NCBI RefSeq assembly: GCF_003265705.1
Contig: NW_020313057.1
Location: forward strand, 6,373,363-6,437,362
Length of the DNA stretch: 64,000 bases
DNA from: Callorhinus ursinus
Taxonomy: Eukaryota > Chordata > Mammalia > Carnivora > Otariidae
Reading direction: 5' to 3'
The position numbers and the translations under genes were made by a program. Position 1 is the stretch's first letter. The number at the start of each line of letters is the position of its first letter. Shown in pieces: positions 22,706 through 31,895 of the stretch. The notes beneath the pieces are model-generated. The model was not told the DNA's origin, searched no databases, and saw nothing but the letters and a program-made list of their open reading frames with translations.

Positions 22706-23485
22706 GATTGAACTTGTTCAGTTAATGTGAGGGGGATCACTGGTTCTCTCAAGGGAGATCACATTTGCAGGAAGGCTGCTTTTCAATTCTGGTTTCATTT
22801 CAGCCAGGGTCCTCCACCCTGCCCATAAATTACAGCCACCCCCCAGTCCCCAGGACATTTGAAATTTCTAATACTAAACCTGCTTGTTCAGGGGGTCTCA
22901 GGACATCTAGCAGCTCTGTTTCTAAAGGGATCTGGAGGTGTTTCTGATGGGTACTTCTAGATAGGTAGTTCTAGTGAGGAGTCACTGCCAAGGAATTCCA
23001 GAAAATCGGGGAAGATACTTGGCAGAGAATCGAGGGTTTCCTGAGACTCCTCCACTCACACCATCTCTCTGGTCTCTGTGTGAGTCTAGACCCACCTACT
23101 AGGCAGGCCACTGGGCTAGGGAGAGTTTGGGAAAGCTGGAAAGGTATTGATCGTAGGACCCAAGTTGAGTGCTGTCTGAGAGGTCAGGTCTCATTTGTTT
23201 TTATTTCATGCAGGTCTTTTTCCCCTGCTGCCAATTCAACCTGCATAGAGTTTTAAATCTTTCCCTAAAGAACACCCATTAAAGATGATGAAATAGTCTG
23301 GCTCTCAGATCCATTCAGCCCCTCAAGCTTTAAGATGACATAACAGAGGCATCAGCACCGTCTAATTTTGTCTTTGGAGCTAATTAAGTATCCTGTGGGA
23401 TGCACTAAGTCCAGGATGTTATTTTGTGGAGAGTAATGGACAGTCAGTAAGGATGAATGATTTTAGGTCCCCAGGCCGGTATTAA
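22706..23485. other. Unique DNA
   Basis: No gene or repeat is recognised. TAATTA/TTAATTAAG-type words occur at about 23363-23390. Confidence 0.4.
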
Positions 23486-23497
23486 TCTTGTTGTCTT

Positions 23498-23690
23498 TTT
23501 TTTTTTTAAAGATATTATTTATTTGAGGGAGAGAATGAGAGAGAGAGAGCACATGAGAGGGGGGAGGGTCAGAGGGAGAAGCAGACCCCCTGCGGAGCAG
23601 GGAGCCCGATTGGGGACTTGATCCTGGGACTCCAGGATCATGACCTGAGCTGAAGGCAGTCGCTTAACCAACTGAGCCACCCAGGCGCCC
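23498..23690 (-). mobile_element. Carnivore SINE (SINEC type)
   Basis: A T tract, a purine body with GAGAGAGAGAGAGC, GGAGCAGGGAGCCCGAT, and the head GAGCCACCCAGGCGCCC make up the copy. A perfect 12-bp target duplication TCTTGTTGTCTT lies at 23486-23497 and 23693-23704. Confidence 0.95.
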
Positions 23691-23704
23691 AGTCTTGTTG
23701 TCTT

Positions 23705-24667
23705 AAGGTAAACACATATGGTGTTCAAAAACGCTCTCTCATTTAACTCAAACAGCGATGTTGATTGGCAAATCCCCAAACCAAGTATCTTTTGTGTACT
23801 TTCATGGATTTCCAGGATGTAACCAAGGTTATAACACATGATTTTCCTTATTCAAGTGATATTTAGACCTTTCCTTTATCGGTATCCAAGAAAACAGTTT
23901 TGTGTCGCTTTGAAATGCCTGGACTCTTACCCTCAATGATCTTGGGCAAGTAGTCATACCTAATTGAAAATGAGTCACTCCCTAGTTTTAACGTCTTCCC
24001 AGCTTTTATACTTCTTGCCTGGTGTCTCGCATCTGCAGAAGGAAATTTACCTAATGGTCTTGTTCTACAATTAACAGAGAAATGAGTTCCTAATCCCACT
24101 CTCTTTCTTTACAATGTTTTCCTTTTGATACCTTTGTGTTTCTGGGGGCTCCGAATCAGGATGAATGGAAAACACCTGCTGCTTTTCAGAACGGGATTCC
24201 ACCCATGCTGGGCTTTGAGATCTATCAAAGAGTAAGCCTGTAATTTCAATACTTGTAGTTTGAATCCACGAGTTACAAATGGAAGTCACAATTCCTGTGG
24301 CAGGCTTTTTGTTAGGCTGTCAGGTAGCTCATTTCACTGCTGTTTCCTATTTTTAACATTCTCTTTACATAAATAAAATGTAACACTGTGAAAAATGAAA
24401 CACCTGAACAAAACACACAATGAGGTGCATCAGAGAGCACTCGCATTAGTCATTTCAAGCAGTTGGTTGACGCATGATCTTCGCTGAATATTTCAGTGTT
24501 AGAAACATTACTAAGGTTATAAATTGAGTAAGGAAATAAAATTGCTCTTGGTCAAGGATCATCTTCTAGCATTAAATAGCTTTTGAATATTTATGGGGAG
24601 TATGAAATACCATAGTGGTGTTTAAAGATGATCTCAGTAATATTTTTCCTCGGTCTCTCCCTTGATT
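23705..24667. other. Unique DNA
   Basis: Nothing is recognised. Minus-strand open frames of 70-80 codons (23863-24289) resemble no family I know. Confidence 0.4.
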
Positions 24668-24678
24668 AGAACTGTGGA

Positions 24679-24886
24679 GGGCACCTGGGTGCTCAGTGGA
24701 TTAGCAACTGCCTTTGGCTCAGGTCATGATCCTGGAGTCCCAGGATCGAGTCCCACATCGGGCTCCCTGCTCAGCGGGGAGTTTGCTTCTCCCTCTGACC
24801 CTACCTCCCCTTGTGCTCTCTTGCTCTCTCTCTCAAATAAATGAATAAATAAATCTTTAAAAAAAAAAGAAAGGTATTTAAAAAAA
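24679..24886 (+). mobile_element. Carnivore SINE (SINEC type), first of a side-by-side pair
   Basis: The head GGGCACCTGGGTGCTCAGTG has lost a G, and the body carries CATGATCCTGGAGTCCCAGG. The tail is CAAATAAATGAATAAATAAA plus A. Target duplications AGAACTGTGGA (24668-24678) and AGAATTGTGGA (24887-24897) flank it. Confidence 0.93.
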
Positions 24887-24901
24887 AGAATTGTGGAATT
24901 T

Positions 24902-25013
24902 TGGAGTATCTGGGTGGCTCAGTTGATAGAGCATGCAACTCTTGATCTTGGGGTCATGAGTTCAAGCCCCACGTTGAGCACAGAGCTTAGTTAAAAAACA
25001 AACCAACCAACCA
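24902..25013 (+). mobile_element. Short tRNA-Lys-like SINE, second of the pair
   Basis: This 112-bp element keeps a nearly complete tRNA layout: A box TGGCTCAGTTGATAGAGC, an anticodon-arm-like CAACTCTTGATCTTG, and B box GAGTTCAAGCCCC. It then goes straight to an A-rich tail without the CT-rich block of the other SINEs. TGGAATTT duplications at 24894-24901 and 25017-25024 support a separate insertion. It may be an older or variant subfamily. Confidence 0.8.
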
Positions 25014-25320
25014 ATATGGAATTTCAAATCTAGAAAGAACTTCAGAGTTAGATGGGGATAATCATTCCCTAGTTTACACAGTTGATTCTTAACAGACCCC
25101 ATCTAAAACCCTAACCTGTTGTCTTCCGCTCTTGACATCCTTCTACCAAGCCATGCATCTCCAGATAAATGGGGAACCAGACTTTTCCAGTCCATATCAT
25201 AGTTAACCCATCCCAATTTTATCAAATAAATTCTGATTTGAGTATTCTAACGTTACTCTAGTGACTTCAGAAAGATTCAAGGTACAGCTCAAAAAAGGCT
25301 CAATAGAATTTACTTCACAA
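25014..25320. other. Unique DNA, weak MIR/L2 signal
   Basis: A phrase at about 25028-25085 resembles an old 'GACCTTAGAGATCATCTAG' repeat block, but the match is too weak to call. Confidence 0.3.
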
Positions 25321-25321
25321 A

Positions 25322-25385
25322 ATCTCAGTTGGTTAGAACATGTTACAAGGAACCAGATTTGTGGATTTGAACCCCATACAATGCT
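25322..25385 (+). pseudogene. tRNA-like relic (tRNA-Ile-like) or old tRNA-SINE head
   Basis: A D-arm-like CTCAGTTGGTTAGAAC is at about 25324, followed after about 28 bp by a T-arm-like GTGGATTTGAACCCCATA. Spacing and words resemble an isoleucine tRNA without a proper acceptor stem or anticodon stem, so it cannot be a functional tRNA. It could equally be the head of an ancient tRNA-derived SINE. Confidence 0.4.
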
Positions 25386-26567
25386 ACTTAATTTTCTCCT
25401 GTATGACCATGACAGATACCTCTACCTTGTGAAAACATGGGCCATCAGCCCAAAGAGGGACCTTGGTGCCTGCTTCTGCTCAACTTATCATTAGTAAATC
25501 ATGTCCAATTCAAAGGTCATTCTCAACTCCCCATGGGTCAGTAGAACAATGCTGATTTACAAAGGACATTCATGCTCAAAAATATTGCCTTTAGTTTCAG
25601 GACTGGGACTAAAACTTAGAACTTCTCTTCTCTGTCCAGTGGATTTTCCATCACAGTCTAACTTCTTCCAAGGACTCCCAAAGGAGTGAAACCAGCCAAG
25701 TCCCCTTGGTCACATTTTTCTCAAACACAGCTCAGTTCTGCAGATATATCATTGGATGTGCCTTCACTTAGAACCTGGCACAGCCCGTGAATGCAGGTAG
25801 CTCTTTCATTTACCTCTGAAACCAAGGCTGTGTCTACTTAGTTTAAAGGGGAGACAAGGGTTGGGACAAAGAGGAGTGGGGGGTAGGGGAAGTAGCACTG
25901 AGCACAACAAAATTGCAGCACTTTCCAGCTCTGAGTCACATGCAGGGTTGTAAAATGACTTATAGCCCTGAAAATGTTGGCAGAACACTCAGCATAGATC
26001 ATGCATTCAGGCACATGATACAAATGCTTTTTGGCTCACGATTACAGGCTAGCAATTTCCAAGGTGCTAGTGCTGTTCCAAATAATTCATTGTATTCGCT
26101 TTCTGTACTAAGTCCCTTGGACTGATTAAAGGAAACCTTCCAAAAGCATGCCTGTACTTGCTATATGACTTTGCTATTTCTCACATGGCCGAGGTGATCC
26201 TTATGCTCTTGCACAGGGTTTTATAGAACATTTGTGTGAACACACACACACGCTCCCCTTTCCTGGACGCTTCTCAGAGTAAGCATGCTTGTACAATGTG
26301 GTCAAATTGGCCAGTGTGCCAATGCTTTAAGCTATTTCATGTTGGACAATGTGGTAAACCACAGGATCAACCATGCACTCTGATTTGACCAACAAACCAG
26401 CCAAAAGAGTAATCACATTAGGGGCGATTCGGCTCTAAAGGAAGAGGTTTTCTTGAATATATGGAAAACCTAAAGTTTCATTCTATACTTGGAATTATGT
26501 GTTATTTGTAACAATTTGTAATGGAATAATGAGATAAAATATACATATACAAAGGACATGACATCAA
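25386..26567. other. Unique DNA
   Basis: Only a short (AC)n run near 26242-26251 stands out. No gene or repeat is recognised. Confidence 0.4.
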
Positions 26568-26583
26568 GAATATTTCCATTTTT

Positions 26584-26728
26584 GGGGCGCCTGGGTGGCT
26601 CAGTCAGTTAGGCATCTGCCTTCTACTCAGGTCATGATCCCGGGGTCCTGGGATCAAGCCCCGTGTGGGGCTCCCTGCTCAGTTTCTCCCTCTCCATCAA
26701 CCTCTGCCCCTCCCCGCATCCCACTCAT

Positions 26729-26766
<38 letters not shown>

Positions 26767-26781
26767 AGTCTTAAAAAAAAA
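26584..26781 (+). mobile_element. Carnivore SINE with expanded (TC)n
   Basis: The head is GGGGCGCCTGGGTGGCTCAG. The internal CT-rich block has become a pure (TC)n run at about 26731-26762. Target duplications GAATATTTCCATTTTT (26568-26583) and GAGTACTTCCATTTTT (26782-26797) differ at two bases. The tail is short and degraded. Confidence 0.94.
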
Positions 26782-26797
26782 GAGTACTTCCATTTTT

Positions 26798-27186
26798 TAT
26801 GCAGTATTTTCAGTAGTAATTACTGATTTGAACAAAATATTTGTACTAACCATGATGACGTTAGACGTATTTTTTTGACAATTTTATCCATTATCTGTGC
26901 ACATACCTGATAGGCTGCTGGCTAGAACAGGTGAGGAATTTTAGTCAAATCTATTAATAGCTCTTTGTAGAAAGAACAGCCGACTAATGTCCATACATCT
27001 TTTTTCCTATGCACTTATGTTTGTTCCTCAGCCTACTCATCATAATTTATAGAATGATTCAGTGAATTACTATTTCTGCTACAACTGCCATTATGAAGAA
27101 TCTTAGAGGTCACTTTACTCTGTCTACTGGAGAGAAATCCACTGAATCTAGTAATTTCAACATTTTTTATATTTAGCCTTTGTGGC
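26798..27186. other. Unique AT-rich DNA
   Basis: Nothing is recognised. Confidence 0.4.
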
Positions 27187-27202
27187 CATCAAACTTCTTT
27201 TT

Positions 27203-27394
27203 TTTTTTTAAGATTTCATTTATTTATTTGTCAGAGAGAGAGAGCACAAGCAGGGGGAGTGGCAGGCAGAGGGGGAGGGAGAAGCAGGCTCCCTGCTGAG
27301 CAAGGAGCCCAATGTGGGGCTCAATCCCAGAACCCTGGGATCATGACCTGAGCCAAAGGCAGACGCTTAACGACTGAGCCACCCAAGTGTCCCC
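27203..27394 (-). mobile_element. Carnivore SINE (SINEC type)
   Basis: A T tract, AGATTTCATTTATTTATTTG, a purine body, GAGCCCAATGTGGGGCTC, and the head GAGCCACCCAAGTGTCCCC make up the copy. A 16-bp perfect target duplication CATCAAACTTCTTTTT lies at 27187-27202 and 27394-27409. Confidence 0.95.
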
Positions 27395-27409
27395 ATCAAA
27401 CTTCTTTTT

Positions 27410-27630
27410 GACCAGAACAATCAATTCATTAATTCCTAGTGAACCACAGCCAAAATACTAAATATATAGTGTCTTAACTTAATTTGTTTCACCTTCTAAG
27501 AGTAAGCTATTATGTGTGAATCTTCTAAACATTTCAATCATATTCCTGTCTGAAGCACTCCAACCTTTACCATTTATATCACAAAAAAATTCACTTTGTA
27601 AGTTAAAGTTTTTCTTTTTAAGGATGACTT
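27410..27630. other. Unique DNA
   Basis: Nothing is recognised. Confidence 0.4.
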
Positions 27631-27813
27631 TTTTCTTTCCTTTTCTTTCTTCCTTCCTTTTTCTTTCTTTTCTTTTCTTTCTTTCTTTCTTTCTTTCATT
27701 CTTTCTTTCTTTCTCTTTCTCTTTTCTTTCTCTTTTTTCCTTTCTCTTTTCTTTCTTTCTTTCTTTCTTTCTTTCTTTTTCTCTCTCTCTCTCTCTCTCT
27801 TCTTTCTTTCTTT
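27631..27813. repeat. Long (TTTC)n / (TC)n pyrimidine tract
   Basis: About 180 bp are almost purely pyrimidine on the plus strand: TTTC and TTCC units with interruptions, ending in a (TC)10-type run. A phenylalanine/serine/leucine-only open frame across it is an artefact of the repeat. Very likely length-polymorphic. Confidence 0.95.
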
Positions 27814-29490
27814 GAAAGTATCCCAGACATTGCTTCCTTACTTTGTATGTCTTTAGGCAGTTAGAGATCTGACCACTTTCTGAGTAGCACTAAGGACTTA
27901 GAGGTTTATTAGTAGGCTATTAGAGAAAAGACATTTATCTTTATTTTATTCAGAGAATGGATTTTTTTTACAGTAAAATAATCCAAATTTTTGTTTAAAT
28001 TAGTGGTTTTAGTTCTAGTGATAAGATGAATGATGAAGTCTACTTTTTTGATAATCGGCCCCCTCTCCTCCCCACTTTCCCAAAATAAGAAGAGATTTTA
28101 GACAGAAATGTATCCCAGGAGGCAGAAGACAGTGGCCTCAAGGTAAAAGCAATTTAAGCTTTCATTTCAGGTTTGCTCCCTTAGCTGCTCATTCATTTTG
28201 TGGCTTGAATGAAGAATGCATTGCCTGGATTTGCAAAAATATGTGGAAAATAATTCTACCTCCAGTTCATTGTCCTCTTGGCTATTTTTCTCATTTTGAA
28301 GTTGCATGGGACTATTTTGGGCCTTCCCACTACACTTAACATCACTTTAAAACAGATTTAAGTCTCCCTACAAGACTGAATTTCCAATTCTCCATCCAAC
28401 AGAGCAGCATGCTATTAAAGATCCACCAGGTGTTTCAATATGCACAGTTATCTGACTCTTCTTCTAGTTAGAAATAATAGAAAAAATGAAATCTGAGATT
28501 TATGGGTACAGCGCAAGTTGATGAAAATACTGGTATGAAGGCAGGTTTATGACCGCTTGGCAAAGATACAAATGAGATCCAAAATATTTTTAAATGTAAA
28601 TGTATATTCCTTCTTTGGATACCTTTTTGATAGGCACAGTTTCATATTTTAGAGAGCTGCAAATCCCCCAAAACCACATCAGTTAGGAAAAGACAGGAAG
28701 AGTGATCTGTGAGTTACTGCTTAGGGTTTGTCACTTTTGTGGCTCCTGTGTGGCGAGTTGTTGAAAGTAAAAATCCAGTTCCCTGTTGCAATCGCTGATA
28801 GGGTTGTGATGCCTGCCTTGGTTTTATAAATAGATGTGTGGTCACCACGTGTCAATGAATCAAAAAAAAAAAAAGAAAGAAAGAAAAAAAGCTGAAAATC
28901 AGGGCAGGATATAAAATTCTCTTATCTCCCTCCAGCTTTGGGGGAACTCATGGCCCAAATTATAATTTATTAATTTTTTGAAATCTCATCACCAAACCTC
29001 AAGTTTGGTATATGATATTCAATAAAATATTTGTGAAATGGGAATGAATTTGCCTAACTACAAAGGATTTTCAAGTCACAGTATATCTGCTGCTTTGGGT
29101 TTATCCAGGTAATTAGTAATGAGGCGCCAACTGGTGCATACACCTGCAATCGTTTTCTTTTCCGGCCAGGGTAAGCAGACAGAAGTAAGACTGAGTGCCG
29201 TATTTAAGGAGCCCAGATTTGAGGCCAGGGTTCAGAGATTCTGTAAAACTGTATAAGGTCAGCAAAGCCTGGAGAAGTTCAGGGAAAACCCAAACACAAA
29301 ACCCTTCCTAGTGGGTGCAGCTCCCCTCCCATGAATCCACAGATCCGATGCTTAAGTCACACGTGCTATGGAAGGGAGCACGCATCTAGGAGCTAGGTTT
29401 GTTTTTTGTTTGTAAGAGGGAATAGAGCACAGATGGGCCATTCCTTAGATTTACGATGCAGCCAATTAGACATTTAAAAGGTTAGAGACA
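27814..29490. other. 1.7 kb unique DNA
   Basis: No interspersed repeat is recognised. An A-rich run with AAAG units is at 28861-28889. An E-box CACGTG is at about 28847, next to TTTTATAAATAG at about 28822. No transcript is shown by these. Confidence 0.45.
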
Positions 29491-30049
29491 GAATGTTTTG
29501 AAGAGAAATCAACTGCAGTTTAAATGTGCCTCGTTTCAGTACGGGCTCTCCCGGCCTGAGGGTCAGGGAGTAGTCTGTTTCTCACTTACCCAGGTATCTT
29601 TTTTCGCGCGGTGCAGGTGTGGGCTATGGAAAGCTCTTTACGATTCCCGATTAAATCCTCTCACCCCGACTGGAGATGCATGACAATTCTTACACCATTA
29701 AACTCCTCTCCTCTGCTTTGCTGGGGGCTCCCCACCCCGCGCCCCCTGCCAACGCAACAATGACTTGGAGGGCCTTTCTCTCTGTTCTCCCTTATTCCGC
29801 CCTTGGAACATCATTTTTGAGATCCGGAGAGACTGGGACTATCTTTGACAGGATTTCAGTAGGGAAATTAAAACCCCATTTGGTTGTGAAGAATGGAGAG
29901 GAAAGGGAGTTCTACGAGCGACGGGGCGGGCTGAACATTTTGTAGCCAACTGATCATTTGTTGTTCCTCCCCATTTCTCATCATCTGGCTGTTGGTCTGG
30001 ACTCTTTAAGACCTATTCCTCCTCCTCCACAGTATCTTCCCAGACCTGT
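29491..30049. other. CpG-enriched unique stretch
   Basis: I count 18 CpG between about 29530 and 29940 (about 4.3 per 100 bp). Clusters are TTCGCGCGG near 29603, CCCCGCGCCCC near 29735, and CGAGCGACGGGGCGGG near 29914-29929. An 89-codon frame (29676-29945) matches no family I know. There are no clear splice-bounded exons. It may be a small CpG island or regulatory element, or conserved unique DNA. Confidence 0.5.
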
Positions 30050-30295
30050 CTAATCTTGGAGCCAGGCTTTCGGGATCCGAACCCTCGGATCGACCCCTTA
30101 CAGGCTGTGGGATCTTGGACGTTACTTCTCCTCTCTGCGCTTCAGTTTGCCTATCTGTAAAATCAGCAAATACAAGGGAGTCCTGACCGTACCTATTTCA
30201 CAGGGTTGCACAAGATTTGAATGAGCGACTATATACAGAGTGCTTACAAATGCCACATAGTGCGTCCTATGGTTTGCTCCTGTTAGTTTATTTAT
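30050..30295 (+). repeat. MIR SINE, near full length
   Basis: 'GGAGCCAGGCTTTCGGGATC', 'CTGTGGGATCTTGGACGTTA', 'GCGCTTCAGTTTGCC', 'TATCTGTAAAATCAGC', 'CACAGGGTTGCACAAGATTT' and 'CAGAGTGCTTACAAATGCC' follow the MIR consensus closely. This is one of the best-kept MIRs in the window. Confidence 0.85.
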
Positions 30296-31284
30296 TGAAC
30301 TTCGCATAAAATCATTTGAGAAGAAGGATCTCAAATCTCTCTGTTCAAGGTTTTCTCCCTCCTTTGTTTTATGTGTCCAACAAATACATTGGTTCTTCTC
30401 CCTCTCACACTATCAGGACTGTCTCCTTTTTATCTATCATCCATCACCTGAACGAAAGCTTTTTCTCAAAGGTCTGCACCCAGATTTCATGCCTCCTTCT
30501 CGACTTTGGGATATTATTTGTTTCCATGGCTACAAATATCACCACTATACCAGCAACTTCCATGTCTCAGTTTTCCGCCAAAAAAAATATTATAAGCAAA
30601 AATCCTTTCAATCCCTTCAATTAAAAGACTACAAAGTGGCATGGCAACTGCGCATGTCAGGAACAGTGCCGTGGTCTTCAGCACGACTTCGGAGACAGAC
30701 CAGGCTCCTATGAAGTTTTAAAAACAGATTTTGGTAATTGACTCCCTATGAATGCCAATTGAGAAAATAACTTTTAAATGAAGGCTTACTCTGCAAAATC
30801 CTCTATCTTCACATCATAACCCAGCTTCCACCACCGCCCCCCCCCTCGACCCACTGCTGGGATGCATGAATTACTCTGCATTTTCCTGATGACAGAGCTG
30901 TCAGTGTTCCTGAGCCCCCACCACATTCGGCTGCTAAAAACTGTTTAGGATTTAATAGCGCATTTGTGCAGGATGTCAGCATTAAGGCATACAGATAAGA
31001 GGGACAGAGAATAAACAATAAAGGCAACAGTGAAAAAAAATTAAAAACATGTCATAGGTGGTTTGGTAGCAAAGGGCAGGAGTGATAATCTTGTCACCTT
31101 TTCCAGGCATGTTTTCCACTCTCCCCTTTGCACGCCTATCAGCCTCAAAGCTAACGCTTCCCCTGCTGTCCATGTCCCATAGTGTTACTGACTTGATCGG
31201 CATGCTTCATGATATCAACTAGGGTTCAGAAACAGAATAAATCCTTTACAGTATGGCTTTGTCTATTGCTGGGAAACATAAAGA
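30296..31284. other. 1 kb unique DNA
   Basis: No repeat or gene is recognised. A 102-codon plus-strand frame (30316-30624) looks like chance. A C run is at about 30836-30845. Confidence 0.45.
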
Positions 31285-31515
31285 TGGATTGCTAATATTT
31301 ATTGCACACATATTCTGAGCGAAGCATGGTACTAAGTGCTTTTAATGTATCTTTCTCATTTAATCTCAGTAACGCCAGAGGGATAGACTACTTTTATGTC
31401 CATTTTACAGGTCAGGAACTTGAATCTCCGAGAAGTTAAGAGCCTGTGACAAGCTCTGGTCATAGTTTATAAGGGGCGGAGTAAAAATTCAAGTCTCATC
31501 AAAAGCCATGGTTCT
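31285..31515 (-). repeat. MIR SINE, near full length
   Basis: 'CATGGTACTAAGTGCTTTTA', 'CTCATTTAATCTCAGTAACG', 'TCCATTTTACAGGTCAGGAA' and 'AGTCTCATCAAAAGCCATGG' are the reverse-complement MIR in full order. Confidence 0.82.
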
Positions 31516-31535
31516 TAATGACTTCTTTATGTTAT

Positions 31536-31895
31536 TGCCTTAGTCTGTTGGGGCTGCTATGACAAAATACCGCAGACTAGGTGGCTTATGAACAACAGAC
31601 ATTTGTTGCTCATAGTTCTGGAGGCTGGAAGTTCGAGATCAGGGTACCAGCATAGTCCGATTCTGATGAGAGTCCTCTTCTGGACTGCAGACAGCCAACT
31701 TCTCTGTAAGCTCCCATGGAAGGGTTGAGCTAGCTCTCTGGGGCCTCTCTCCTAAGGGCACTAATACCATCAGGAGGACTCCACTCATATGACCTAGTCC
31801 CCTCCCAAAGGCTGCACCTCCTAGTTCCATCACACTGGGGGTTAGGATTTCAACATAATGAATTTGAGGGCTACACAAATATTCAGACCATAGCA
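31536..31895 (-). mobile_element. MLT1-type MaLR LTR (solo)
   Basis: The plus strand reads 'CCTTAGTCTGTTGGGGCTGC', 'ATACCGCAGACTAGGTGGCT', 'GTTCTGGAGGCTGGAAGTTC', 'CTCTCTGGGGCCTCTCTCCT' and 'GGGGGTTAGGATTTCAACAT', the reverse complement of an MLT1 LTR. The ends are TG...CA. No internal region follows, so it is a solo LTR of an ancient, inactive element. Confidence 0.88.

Noticed and set aside
27516..27815. 99-codon frame rich in Phe, Ser and Leu, looking like a membrane protein
   Set aside because: It is the translation of the TTTC/TC microsatellite.
28861..28889. A run as the tail of a processed pseudogene
   Set aside because: Upstream DNA matches no transcript I know, and no flanking direct repeat was found.
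29676..29945. 89-codon frame in the CpG-enriched stretch as a possible coding exon
   Set aside because: No recognised protein and no convincing splice sites. Kept only as CpG-enriched DNA.
30650..30715. CAGCACGACTTCGG near 30680 as a U6 snRNA trace
   Set aside because: Only a few bases fit. The rest of the U6 sequence does not follow.
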